This document shows positions 16,683 to 24,353 of a stretch of DNA of 35,319 bases, piece by piece (the stretch's first letter is position 1; every line of letters starts with the position of its first letter). Under the pieces are notes generated by a model. It was given only the letters and a program-made list of their open reading frames with translations, was not told where the DNA came from and searched no databases. The translations under genes and the position numbers were made by a program. This DNA comes from Hyphococcus sp. (GTDB lineage: Bacteria > Pseudomonadota > Alphaproteobacteria > Caulobacterales > Parvularculaceae), in assembly GCA_021776295.1 (NCBI GenBank), contig JAJFGE010000018.1, forward strand, positions 1 through 35,319. Direction: 5' to 3'.

Positions 16683-17675
16683 ATGTACGCTCAACAAGTC
16701 AAATCCACCGGCGCAAGGGTGAAATCTCTTGAGGAGATGGAACCGGACGAGCGTGCGTTTCAGGAACGCATCGACGCCGACATCAAGATTGAGCCCAAGG
16801 ACTGGATGCCGGAAGGCTATCGCAAGACCTTGATCCGCCAAATTTCGCAACACGCGCATTCGGAAATTGTCGGGCAATTGCCGGAGGGGAACTGGATCAC
16901 CCGAGCGCCGACCTTGGACCGCAAAGCCATTCTCATCGCCAAGGTGCAGGACGAAGCCGGGCACGGGCTTTATCTTTATTGTGCGGCGGAAACTCTTGGC
17001 GTATCGCGCGATCAGATGACCAAAGATTTGCTCTCCGGCAAGGCGAAATATTCCTCGATCTTCAATTATCCGACGCTGACCTGGGCCGATATTGGCGCCA
17101 TTGGCTGGTTGGTTGATGGTGCAGCGATCATGAATCAGGTGCCGCTACAGCGCTGCTCCTTCGGGCCATACAGTCGGGCGATGATCCGGGTGTGTAAGGA
17201 AGAAAGCTTTCATCAGCGGCAAGGTTACGACATAATGATGAAGCTTTGCGATGGAACGTTTGAACAAAAAGAAATGGCGCAGGACGCGCTAAACCGTTGG
17301 TGGTGGCCGTCATTGATGATGTTCGGCCCATCCGACACTGACAGTGTGCATTCGGCGCAATCCATGGCGTGGAAAATCAAACAGGATTCGAATGATGAAC
17401 TTCGCCAGAAATTCGTCGACCAGACCGTGCCGCAAGCGGATTATCTCGGGTTGAATCCGCCGGACCCGGATATTAAGTGGAACGAGGAGCGCGGCGCCTA
17501 TGATTTTGGCGAGGTTGACTGGGAAGAGTTTTTTCGCGTCGTCAAGGGGGATGGCCCTTGCAACAAGGAACGCTTGGCCGCTCGGAACAAGGCGTGGGAT
17601 GACGGCGCCTGGTTCCGTGAAGGGCTGATGGCGCATGCCGCAAAGTGCGATGCGCGCAAGCTCGCGGCGGAATAG
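16683..17675 (+). CDS. paaA: 1,2-phenylacetyl-CoA epoxidase, catalytic subunit A
   Basis: The di-iron catalytic subunit (330 residues) of the PaaABCE epoxidase, which adds one oxygen atom to the ring of phenylacetyl-CoA. The four-helix ferritin-like core carries the expected metal ligands: Glu in HAHSEIVGQ, the ExxH in QDEAGHGLY, Asp in [11 protein letters not shown], and a second ExxH in [11 protein letters not shown]. The conserved C-terminal part ([17 protein letters not shown]) is present. Length agrees with PaaA. It opens the long rightward operon; the TAG stop overlaps the AGGAG ribosome binding site of the next gene. Confidence 0.98.
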   Translation: MYAQQVKSTGARVKSLEEMEPDERAFQERIDADIKIEPKDWMPEGYRKTLIRQISQHAHSEIVGQLPEGNWITRAPTLDRKAILIAKVQDEAGHGLYLYCAAETLGVSRDQMTKDLLSGKAKYSSIFNYPTLTWADIGAIGWLVDGAAIMNQVPLQRCSFGPYSRAMIRVCKEESFHQRQGYDIMMKLCDGTFEQKEMAQDALNRWWWPSLMMFGPSDTDSVHSAQSMAWKIKQDSNDELRQKFVDQTVPQADYLGLNPPDPDIKWNEERGAYDFGEVDWEEFFRVVKGDGPCNKERLAARNKAWDDGAWFREGLMAHAAKCDARKLAAE

Positions 17676-17684
17676 GAGCGCTAA

Positions 17685-18149
17685 ATGGATTACGTTGCAG
17701 AACTGAATATCGCCCGTGCTCAATATGATCTGGACGATCCGCGCATGGCGGACTTCATGAACAATCTTGATCGTGTCAATGCTGTAGCCGAGCGCAGCCC
17801 AGGCTTTGTCTGGCGCCTAAAAGACGAAACCGGCAATGCAACGGACCTGCCTGTTATGGAGGACGCCCGGGTCGTTGCAAATCTGAGCGTCTGGGAAACC
17901 GTTGAAGATCTCGAACGCTTTGTTTTTAACACGGTGCACAAGAACATTTATGACCGTCGCGGCGAGTGGTTTCCAGCAATGAAGAAAGCCCATTTTGTTA
18001 TGTGGTGGGTTTCGCCCGACGATGTTCCGACGCTAGACGAGGCGCTTGCCCGTCTTGACCGGCTGCGCGAGGAAGGCCCGTCGGATGACGCATTCGGGTG
18101 GGAGCGCCTTACGAATTTAAAACTTTGGATGCAAAAACAATGCGCATGA
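17685..18149 (+). CDS. DUF3291 domain protein inserted between paaA and paaB
   Basis: A 154-residue DUF3291-type protein with the alpha-beta barrel pattern of small monooxygenases such as antibiotic-biosynthesis-monooxygenase proteins: LNIARAQYDLDDPRMADF, then DRVNAVAERSPGFVWRLKDE, then VVANLSVWETVEDLERFVF, and the closing HFVMWWV. No clear catalytic residues or metal ligands can be named. AGGAG, overlapping the paaA stop, gives it a good start, and paaB follows eight bases later, so its expression must be locked to that of the epoxidase. In E. coli paaA and paaB are adjacent, so this is an addition. It may help with epoxidase stability, intermediates or by-products; that is inference. Confidence 0.85.
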   Translation: MDYVAELNIARAQYDLDDPRMADFMNNLDRVNAVAERSPGFVWRLKDETGNATDLPVMEDARVVANLSVWETVEDLERFVFNTVHKNIYDRRGEWFPAMKKAHFVMWWVSPDDVPTLDEALARLDRLREEGPSDDAFGWERLTNLKLWMQKQCA

Positions 18150-18156
18150 GGACGAT

Positions 18157-18441
18157 ATGAGCAACGAATGGCCTCTATGGGAAGTTTTTATCCGCGGACA
18201 ACATGGGCTCAGCCATCGCCATGTCGGCAGTTTGCATGCGCCGGATGCGGAAATGGCGGTCAACAATGCACGCGATGTATACACCCGCCGCAATGAGGGC
18301 GTTTCAATATGGGTGGCGCGCGCCGCTGACATAACCGCCAGTGCGCCGGGCGATAAAGGACCGCTGTTTGAACCGGCCAACTCAAAAATTTACCGCCACC
18401 CGACATTTTTCGATATTCCCGATGAAGTTGGAAAGATGTAA
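18157..18441 (+). CDS. paaB: 1,2-phenylacetyl-CoA epoxidase, subunit B
   Basis: A 94-residue subunit of the ring epoxidase. It matches PaaB across its length: PLWEVFIRGQHGLSHRHVGS at the N-terminus, then the ALDAEMAV-like helix (here APDAEMAVNNARDVYTRR), and the closing HPTFFDIPDEVGKM. PaaB is thought to bridge PaaAC units and is needed for activity, but carries no metal. GAGGA upstream supports the ATG. Its stop overlaps the paaC start as TAATG. Confidence 0.97.
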   Translation: MSNEWPLWEVFIRGQHGLSHRHVGSLHAPDAEMAVNNARDVYTRRNEGVSIWVARAADITASAPGDKGPLFEPANSKIYRHPTFFDIPDEVGKM

Positions 18442-19208
18442 TGCCAAAAGCGGCAAAAGATAATCTCGCAATGGAATTCTCCCTGCGGATGGGCGACAAT
18501 TGCCTGATCCTGGGGCAACAGGTTGCCGCCTGGTGTGGCCATGCGCCAGTGCTGGAAGAAGACATCGCGCTTGCCAACACGGCGCTTGACTTGATCGGCC
18601 AGACAAAGCTGTGGCTTGGGCTAGCAGCAGAGCTGGAAGGTGAGGGACGCAGCGCAGACGACCTCGCCTTTTTGCGTGATGTGCGTGCGTTCCGGAATGG
18701 TTTGCTGGTTGAACAGCCCAATGGTGATTTTGGACAGACGCTGATGCGGCAATTTCTGTTCGATGCGTGGCATTACCTGATATTGATGGCGCTGTTGTCG
18801 TCAACAGAAAAACGCATCGCAGAGATTGCTGAAAAGGCTGTAAAAGAAGTCGCCTATCATCTGGAGCGGTCAAGCGATCTGGTGATCCGGCTTGGCGATG
18901 GCGGCAGTGAGAGCCATGCGCGCATGCAGACGGCGCTAGATGATCTATGGCGCTTCACGGGTGAATTAATGACGCAGGACAGTGTTGACGAGGCGCTCGC
19001 AGCAATTGGCGTTGCACCTAACCTTGGCGATATTGAAAAGCAGTGGGCGGATCATGTGCGCGCCATATTGAAAAAAGCGACGCTGACGATTCCTGTAGGC
19101 GCCTATATGCAACAGGGCGGAAAGGCGGGACTTCACTGCGAAGCGCTTGGCTATCTCCTGGCCGACATGCAATTTCTGCAACGCGCCTATCCTGGCGCGA
19201 CTTGGTAA
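18441..19208 (+). CDS. paaC: 1,2-phenylacetyl-CoA epoxidase, structural subunit C
   Basis: A 255-residue ferritin-like subunit that forms the heterodimer with PaaA. It keeps the helices of the fold (LRMGDNCLILGQQVAAWCGH, DLIGQTKLWLGLAAELEG, RQFLFDAWHYLILMAL, AYHLERSSDLVIRLGDG) but not the full set of iron ligands, as is known for PaaC, which has a structural role. Length and order are typical. It is coupled to paaB by a one-base overlap and is followed by paaD after four bases. Confidence 0.97.
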   Translation: MPKAAKDNLAMEFSLRMGDNCLILGQQVAAWCGHAPVLEEDIALANTALDLIGQTKLWLGLAAELEGEGRSADDLAFLRDVRAFRNGLLVEQPNGDFGQTLMRQFLFDAWHYLILMALLSSTEKRIAEIAEKAVKEVAYHLERSSDLVIRLGDGGSESHARMQTALDDLWRFTGELMTQDSVDEALAAIGVAPNLGDIEKQWADHVRAILKKATLTIPVGAYMQQGGKAGLHCEALGYLLADMQFLQRAYPGATW

Positions 19209-19212
19209 CACT

Positions 19213-19713
19213 ATGCATGTAGTCAGTGAACAATTGACGATTGACGAGATATGGTCCTTGCTTGAGGGCGTGCCGGATCCGGAGATCCCTGTCATTTCTG
19301 TGGTGGATTTGGGGATCGTCCGCGACGTTTCTCGTAAGGGCGATGAAGTGACCGTCACTGTGACGCCAACATATTCCGGCTGTCCGGCGACTGCGGTGAT
19401 TGCGATGGAGATTGAACAAGCTTTGCGGTGCAAGGGTGCGGATCGCGTCAGAATAAAAATGCAGCTGTCTCCGGCCTGGACCACACAATGGATTACGAAA
19501 CAGGGCCGCGAAAAACTACGCACTTATGGTATTGCACCGCCAGTCGAAGGCGCGCCTTGCGCCGGCGCGCTCAAAGCGCCGCCAGTTGTTGCGTGTCCCC
19601 GTTGCGCATCGAATAACACCGAACGCGTCAGCCAGTTCGGATCGACCCCATGCAAGGCGCATTATCGGTGCAAGGATTGCCTTGAGCCATTTGACTATTT
19701 CAAAAGCTTTTGA
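19213..19713 (+). CDS. paaD: Phenylacetate degradation protein PaaD (Fe-S assembly type)
   Basis: A 166-residue protein with an N-terminal MIP18/DUF59 domain (VPDPEIPVISVVDLGIVRDV near residue 20, and the conserved YSGCPAT cysteine near 57) and a C-terminal zinc-ribbon-like domain with paired cysteines (ACPRCAS, then CKAHYRCKDC). Proteins of this family help deliver Fe-S clusters, and PaaD is needed for epoxidase maturation, presumably of PaaE or of the di-iron site. The ATG at 19213 gives the expected N-terminus; frames open further upstream overlap paaC and are not used. Confidence 0.95.
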   Translation: MHVVSEQLTIDEIWSLLEGVPDPEIPVISVVDLGIVRDVSRKGDEVTVTVTPTYSGCPATAVIAMEIEQALRCKGADRVRIKMQLSPAWTTQWITKQGREKLRTYGIAPPVEGAPCAGALKAPPVVACPRCASNNTERVSQFGSTPCKAHYRCKDCLEPFDYFKSF

Positions 19714-19736
19714 CAACAACGCCGGAAACAACAACC

Positions 19737-20810
19737 ATGGCGCAATTTTATCCTCTTCACGTAACCGACATCAAACGGGAAACCCGTGATTCCGTTGTGG
19801 TGACGCTCGAACCATCAAGTGAGCACCAAGATGAGTTCGGATTTATTCAAGGCCAATATCTGACTTTCCGCAATACCTTCGATGGCGAGGAGCTGCGCCG
19901 GTGTTATTCTATTTGCGCGGGCCGTAATGAAGGCGTTTTGCGCATAGGCATTAAAAAGGTTGAGGACGGATGGTTTTCGTCATGGGCGAATGAGGAGTTA
20001 AAGACTGGCGACACGCTTGAAGCGATGGCGCCCATGGGCAATTTTTACGAGCCCATTGAGCCAGACCTGGCGCGTCAATATCTCGGTTTTGCCGGCGGTA
20101 GCGGCATTACGCCTTTGATCAGCATTATAAAAACCGTGCTGGCCGAAGAGCTGCAGTCAACCTTCACGCTTGTCTATGGCAATCGGTCCGCCAATTCGAT
20201 CATGTTCCGCGAAGAGTTGGAGGATTTGAAAAACCTTTATATGGGGCGCCTCAACATCACCCATATTCTTGAAAGCGAGGCCGATATTGCGCTGTTCAGC
20301 GGGCGGCTTGATCGCGAAAAGTGCGAGGCTTTGTTCGAGCGTTGGGTGAATGTACACGGCGCCGATCTAGCTTTCATTTGCGGTCCGGAGCCGATGATGT
20401 TGGCTGTCGCGAGCGCGCTAAAAGCACGCGGCCTCGACGAATCCCGGATTAAGTTCGAACTTTTTGCCAGCGCCCATCCTGGCAAGGCGAAAAAGTCCGT
20501 CGCGGCAAAGAATAATGCTGCTTCAGGAGCGACGTGTTCTGCAACATTTATTCTCGACGGCGTAAGGCGTGAATTTGAAATGCCCAAACAGGGCCAGTCG
20601 GTTCTGAAAGCGGCGCTCGCTGCGGAGTTGGATGCGCCATTCGCCTGTCAGGCGGGCGTGTGTTCCACTTGCAGGGCCAAACTCATTGAAGGCGAGGTGG
20701 AGATGGAAGCCAATCATGCGTTGGAAGATTATGAAGTTGAACGCGGTTACGTGCTGACTTGCCAGTGCTACCCTTTGAGCGACAAAATCGTCATCGATTA
20801 CGATCAATAA
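19737..20810 (+). CDS. paaE: 1,2-phenylacetyl-CoA epoxidase reductase, subunit E
   Basis: The NADPH-dependent reductase of the epoxidase, 357 residues. The FAD domain has the binding motif RRCYSIC (near residue 56), the NADP domain has GFAGGSGITPLISI and the closing FICGPEPMM, and a C-terminal plant-type ferredoxin domain holds the 2Fe-2S ligands CQAGVCSTC plus a fourth cysteine in LTCQCYPL. The ATG at 19737 gives the N-terminus (MAQFYPLHVTDIKRET) that aligns with E. coli PaaE; GGAAA lies upstream. It follows paaD by 23 bases. Confidence 0.96.
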   Translation: MAQFYPLHVTDIKRETRDSVVVTLEPSSEHQDEFGFIQGQYLTFRNTFDGEELRRCYSICAGRNEGVLRIGIKKVEDGWFSSWANEELKTGDTLEAMAPMGNFYEPIEPDLARQYLGFAGGSGITPLISIIKTVLAEELQSTFTLVYGNRSANSIMFREELEDLKNLYMGRLNITHILESEADIALFSGRLDREKCEALFERWVNVHGADLAFICGPEPMMLAVASALKARGLDESRIKFELFASAHPGKAKKSVAAKNNAASGATCSATFILDGVRREFEMPKQGQSVLKAALAAELDAPFACQAGVCSTCRAKLIEGEVEMEANHALEDYEVERGYVLTCQCYPLSDKIVIDYDQ

Positions 20811-20827
20811 TAAGGACCCCTCGCATT

Positions 20828-21580
20828 GTGCCTGACGATGCTTCTCTAATGGAATATCTGGCTAAGGGCGGAAAATTTTCTTCGCCAGAAAATGCGCCGT
20901 CGCGCTATCGCGCTGAGCTGTTAAGGCAGATGGCGAGTTTTGTCGATTCAGAACTCGCAGGTGCGGCTGGCTTTGCCGCTTGTATTAACAAAGGCCCTGG
21001 CATTACTGAACGGATTGCCGCGTCACGTATTGTGTTTGAAAAACTCGATCATGCAGAGCACGTGCTAAAGCTCATGGGTGATTTCGGCGCGAATATTGAG
21101 CGATATGAAAATATTCATCCCTGGGCGGTGCGCGTTGGACGCGAGGAAGACCTTGGCGTCAAACGTCAGTCGGGAGACATGCGCCTTAACGTGTTCTATT
21201 ACCCGCTTGAAGGCTGGGAAGATGCGGTTGTGATGAACGTGTTGATGGGCCACGCAACAATCATTCATCTAACAGACCTTTCACATAGTTCTTACCAGCC
21301 GCTGGCCACCGCCTTTCACGATATTTTGCCGGTTGAACGCCGTCATACCGAGCTTGGCGAGGAAGGTGTTGTGAAGCTGGTGAAGAATGGCGGACTTGGC
21401 CGCGCTAAGGTTGTCACGTCTTTTGACTATTGGCGCCGGCATGTGGCGGCGAGTTTTGGCGGCTCCAACTCGCCGCGCTTTGGCCTGCTCAAAAAACTGG
21501 GATTGCGGCATGAAACCAATCAGGCGCTGCGCGATGCGTGGAATAAAAAAGTCGATAAGTTTCTCGCCGCAACACTATAA
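20828..21580 (+). CDS. PaaA/PaaC-family ferritin-like protein, extra paralog
   Basis: A 250-residue protein that looks like a further member of the PaaA/PaaC family. Of the four metal-binding positions of PaaA, three are kept: Glu42 (DSELAG), Asp150 (HLTDLSH) and the pair Glu170/His173 (VERRHTE). At the second helix PaaA has ExxH (DEAGH), whereas here the same place reads DHAEH, giving His75-x2-His78. It might therefore bind metal differently or not at all. The GTG start at 20828 is favoured because AAGGA lies eleven bases upstream; an ATG at 20849 is possible. It sits between paaE and paaH, where E. coli has no such gene. Its role is not known to me; a second oxygenase or an accessory subunit would fit. 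Confidence 0.8.
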   Translation: MPDDASLMEYLAKGGKFSSPENAPSRYRAELLRQMASFVDSELAGAAGFAACINKGPGITERIAASRIVFEKLDHAEHVLKLMGDFGANIERYENIHPWAVRVGREEDLGVKRQSGDMRLNVFYYPLEGWEDAVVMNVLMGHATIIHLTDLSHSSYQPLATAFHDILPVERRHTELGEEGVVKLVKNGGLGRAKVVTSFDYWRRHVAASFGGSNSPRFGLLKKLGLRHETNQALRDAWNKKVDKFLAATL

Positions 21581-21617
21581 TGAGTGACCATACGCATCCA
21601 AGACTATTGAGGCCCTG

Positions 21618-23108
21618 ATGTTCACGACAGAGACCCGGATTGGCGTTTGCGGCGCAGGCGCTATGGGCGCCGGGATCGCACAGGTTGCTTCAAGGGCCGG
21701 CCATAAGGTTATCGTGCTGGACCGTGATGATGATGCCCTGACAAGCGCTCGCGCAGCAGTAGAAAAAGGCGCCGGCGCGCTTCTGAAACGCGGAAAAATT
21801 AACGAGGAAGAAGCACAAGCAATTGCCGGCCGCATGCAATGGTCGCTTCATGTCGCGGATATGGCGCAATGTGGGCTGGTTATCGAGGCGATTGTCGAGA
21901 ACATGGACGTAAAAACATCGCTTTTTAAAGCACTGGAACAGGTAACTGGCGACAACACGGTGCTGGCGACCAACACCTCATCGCTTTCCGTGACCAGTCT
22001 TGCAAGCGGGCTTGAGCGGCCGGCTCACTTTCTCGGTCTGCATTTTTTTAATCCGGCGCCAATAATGAAACTGGTGGAGGTTATTTCCGGGGCAGAGACG
22101 GATGCGGGCATCGCATCAGGCGCACTCAAACTTATGCAAGATTGGGGCAAGGTTGCGGTTGCGGCGCGCGATGTCCCCGGGTTTATCGTTAATCGCGTTG
22201 CGAGACCCTATTACGGCGAAGGCTGGCGCGCGTTTGAAGACGGCGCCGCTGATGCTGCGACGATTGATTTTTTGTACAGGGATCTTGCCGGGTTTCGTAT
22301 GGGTCCGTTAGAGCTTGGCGATCTCATCGGCCATGACATCAATACAGCGGCGGCAAAATCTATTTTTGAGGCCTATGAGGGTCGCACGCGATTTACGCCC
22401 TCACTGGCGCAGCGAAAACTAGTCGCCGCCGGACATCTGGGTCGTAAGAGCGGGCGCGGCGTTTATGATTATAGCGAGGGGGGGGAGAGGTCCGCGCCTC
22501 TAGTATCAAAACCCGCAACAAATTCAAACATTGGCAAAATTTTTCTTGGGGCCAAGGCGCCCGCCATGAAAACGGTGTTGGAAAACGCAGGCTTTGCGTA
22601 TGAAGTCCAACAAGATGTTCCTGCAGGATTTGCAAAACTCGAAAATACGATTGTTGGTTTTACAGATGGGAGAAGCTCGGGCGCTCTGGCGCGGGAGCTC
22701 AACAATCCCGTCGCCCTTATTGACTGGATGCGTGATCCGGCATCGACGTCGGCATTAGCATTTTCTGCATCCTGCGACGAAGCCCGTCAAAGCGGGATGC
22801 AACTGGCGGCGGTCTGCGGTATGAATACCATAGAATTGAAAGACCGGCCGGGGCTTGTCGTGTTCCGCACACTTTGCCAGCTGGCCAATTGCGCCGCCGA
22901 TGCGATTGGCGATCAAGTCACGGATGCTGACTCAGTCGACCGTGCAATGATGAATGGCGTCAATTATCCATTCGGACCGATGGCGTGGGCGAGAGAATTC
23001 GGATTTAATGCAGTTGTCCATGCGCTTGACGCTATTGCCGATGAGACGAATGATATGATGTACCGACCGAGCGAGGTGTTGCGAAATTTGACGAGGAGCG
23101 CGCTATGA
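21618..23108 (+). CDS. paaH: 3-hydroxyadipyl-CoA dehydrogenase
   Basis: A 496-residue NAD-dependent 3-hydroxyacyl-CoA dehydrogenase that oxidises 3-hydroxyadipyl-CoA. The Rossmann loop is GVCGAGAMGAGIAQVASRAG at the N-terminus, the catalytic histidine lies in GLHFFNPAPIMKLVEVI, and PGFIVNRVARPYYGEGWR begins the C-terminal domain. A second copy of that C-terminal domain follows (from about residue 400, MNGVNYPFGPMAWA), which gives the longer PaaH form. A run of eight G at 22478-22485 sits in the coding sequence, in the linker encoding YSEGGERS. The last four bases overlap paaF as ATGA. Confidence 0.95.
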   Translation: MFTTETRIGVCGAGAMGAGIAQVASRAGHKVIVLDRDDDALTSARAAVEKGAGALLKRGKINEEEAQAIAGRMQWSLHVADMAQCGLVIEAIVENMDVKTSLFKALEQVTGDNTVLATNTSSLSVTSLASGLERPAHFLGLHFFNPAPIMKLVEVISGAETDAGIASGALKLMQDWGKVAVAARDVPGFIVNRVARPYYGEGWRAFEDGAADAATIDFLYRDLAGFRMGPLELGDLIGHDINTAAAKSIFEAYEGRTRFTPSLAQRKLVAAGHLGRKSGRGVYDYSEGGERSAPLVSKPATNSNIGKIFLGAKAPAMKTVLENAGFAYEVQQDVPAGFAKLENTIVGFTDGRSSGALARELNNPVALIDWMRDPASTSALAFSASCDEARQSGMQLAAVCGMNTIELKDRPGLVVFRTLCQLANCAADAIGDQVTDADSVDRAMMNGVNYPFGPMAWAREFGFNAVVHALDAIADETNDMMYRPSEVLRNLTRSAL

Positions 23109-23893
23109 CAGTTACGGAAGATAGCGACGCGCTCATTGTTGATACGCCATCGCCTGGCGTTAAACTTTTGCGCCTGAATCGGCCGGAGAAGCGAAACGCG
23201 CTGGCGACGCCGTTATTGGCTGCTATCGCCGATGCTCTCGGTGAAGGCGATATGGACGGTAACGTCCGCGCTTTTGTAATCACTGGCGGCGATAAGATAT
23301 TTGCAGCTGGTGCTGATATCAAAGAAATGGCGCCAAAGGATGGCGCGGATGCGCTTGCCGACCCACGTCCGGCGCTGTGGGAACGCATTCGATCAGTTCG
23401 CAAACCTATCATTGCGGCTGTAGAAGGCTGGTGCCTCGGCGCTGGCAATGAGCTCTTAATGTGTTGCGATATCGCAGTTGCTTCTTGCGAGGCGAAATTC
23501 GGTCAGCCGGAAACTAATCTCGGGATCATCCCGGGAGCTGGTGGTGGCGCAACGCTTGCCCGTATTATCGGGCGTAGCCAGGCGATGAAAATGGTGCTCA
23601 CCGGCGCAGCGATATCAGCCGAAGAGGCGCTCGGCTTTGGGTTGATCGCTGAAACTTGCGAGCCGAAGAACGCAATCAAGCGCGCCGTTGAACTCGCGGA
23701 GGAAATTGCCGCGCGCGCACCCCTCGCGGTGCAACAGGCCAAGGCGGTGATTAACGCCGCATATGACTTGCCCCATACGGCTCACTTGGCGCTCGAACGG
23801 CAGGCCTTTTCACTGCTCTTTTCAACCGAAGACAAAAAAGAGGGTGTCGCTGCGTTTCTTGAAAAACGTAAACCAGCCTGGCGCGGTAAATAG
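23105..23893 (+). CDS. paaF: 2,3-dehydroadipyl-CoA hydratase
   Basis: A 262-residue crotonase-family enoyl-CoA hydratase that hydrates 2,3-dehydroadipyl-CoA to the 3-hydroxy compound used by PaaH. The oxyanion-hole segment is FAAGADIKEMA, and both catalytic glutamates are present: one in GAGNELLMCCD and one in QPETNLGIIPGAGGG. This Glu pair separates it from the isomerase PaaG encoded in the leftward operon. It is the last gene of the rightward operon and is coupled to paaH. Its final residues (FLEKRKPAWRGK) are typical of the family. Confidence 0.93.
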   Translation: MTVTEDSDALIVDTPSPGVKLLRLNRPEKRNALATPLLAAIADALGEGDMDGNVRAFVITGGDKIFAAGADIKEMAPKDGADALADPRPALWERIRSVRKPIIAAVEGWCLGAGNELLMCCDIAVASCEAKFGQPETNLGIIPGAGGGATLARIIGRSQAMKMVLTGAAISAEEALGFGLIAETCEPKNAIKRAVELAEEIAARAPLAVQQAKAVINAAYDLPHTAHLALERQAFSLLFSTEDKKEGVAAFLEKRKPAWRGK

Positions 23894-23935
23894 CGCCGCA
23901 ATAAAGCAGGCCTTGTTTCAGTTGAATTCTGTTTT

Positions 23936-24121
23936 GTGGCCTTCTTCGTGACTATTGCCATCATTGTGATCGGTGGTTTCTTCAACCTGTACTGGTTGTG
24001 TTTCGGGGGCGCGCCTTTGGGGTGGGCGTTTGCCTCCGTGGTCGCGAATATCAAAAATAAGCCGCCCAGGAGAGTGGCGAAAACCATCGAAACGATGAAT
24101 TCATGGGTGTTCGCTCCTTGA
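23936..24121 (+). CDS. Possible small membrane protein after paaF
   Basis: A 61-codon frame beginning with GTG. It encodes one hydrophobic segment (FFVTIAIIVIGGFFNLYWLC), a glycine-rich turn, a second weaker segment and a basic tail (KNKPPRRVAKTIE), which looks like a small two-helix membrane protein. No good ribosome binding site is seen, and the minus strand also has an open frame here, so this may be a remnant. It starts 42 bases after paaF. Confidence 0.3.
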   Translation: MAFFVTIAIIVIGGFFNLYWLCFGGAPLGWAFASVVANIKNKPPRRVAKTIETMNSWVFAP

Positions 24122-24135
24122 GCAAACAGGCGCGG

Positions 24136-24330
24136 CTACGGTTTGATCGCCCGGTACAGCGAAATAGACCCGACCAGGGCCGGGGTCACATTAGCCTCTT
24201 CTACCGGTGAGAAACCGCTATCCCTCAAAATTTCCGGGAGAACGCCGTCAGCCCTGTGGTTGGCGATCGCCAGCACTTCTGGATTAGGGTCGAGGCCTAT
24301 AACCAGCGTTTGCGGGCTGGTGCGTTCCAC
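24136..24330 (-). pseudogene. Remnant of a class I SAM-dependent methyltransferase
   Basis: A 64-codon frame made of two pieces that do not belong side by side. The first (VIGLDPNPEVLAIANHRADG) looks like strand 2 of a SAM-binding Rossmann fold. The second (EILRDSGFSPVEEANVTPAL, then VGSISLYRAIKP) looks like the far C-terminus of the same kind of enzyme. About 100 residues of the catalytic core seem to be missing between them, and a stop codon lies directly before the GTG. It follows the copper ATPase by 23 bases on the same strand and is probably a decayed gene with an internal deletion. Confidence 0.65.
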
Positions 24331-24353
24331 TCATGATAGAAGAGCGCCGATGT

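Noticed and set aside
23782-24087. Minus-strand 101-codon frame with a signal-like start over the paaF end
   Set aside because: Overlaps the well-supported 3' end of paaF; the hydrophobic part mirrors the plus-strand frame and shows no family features.
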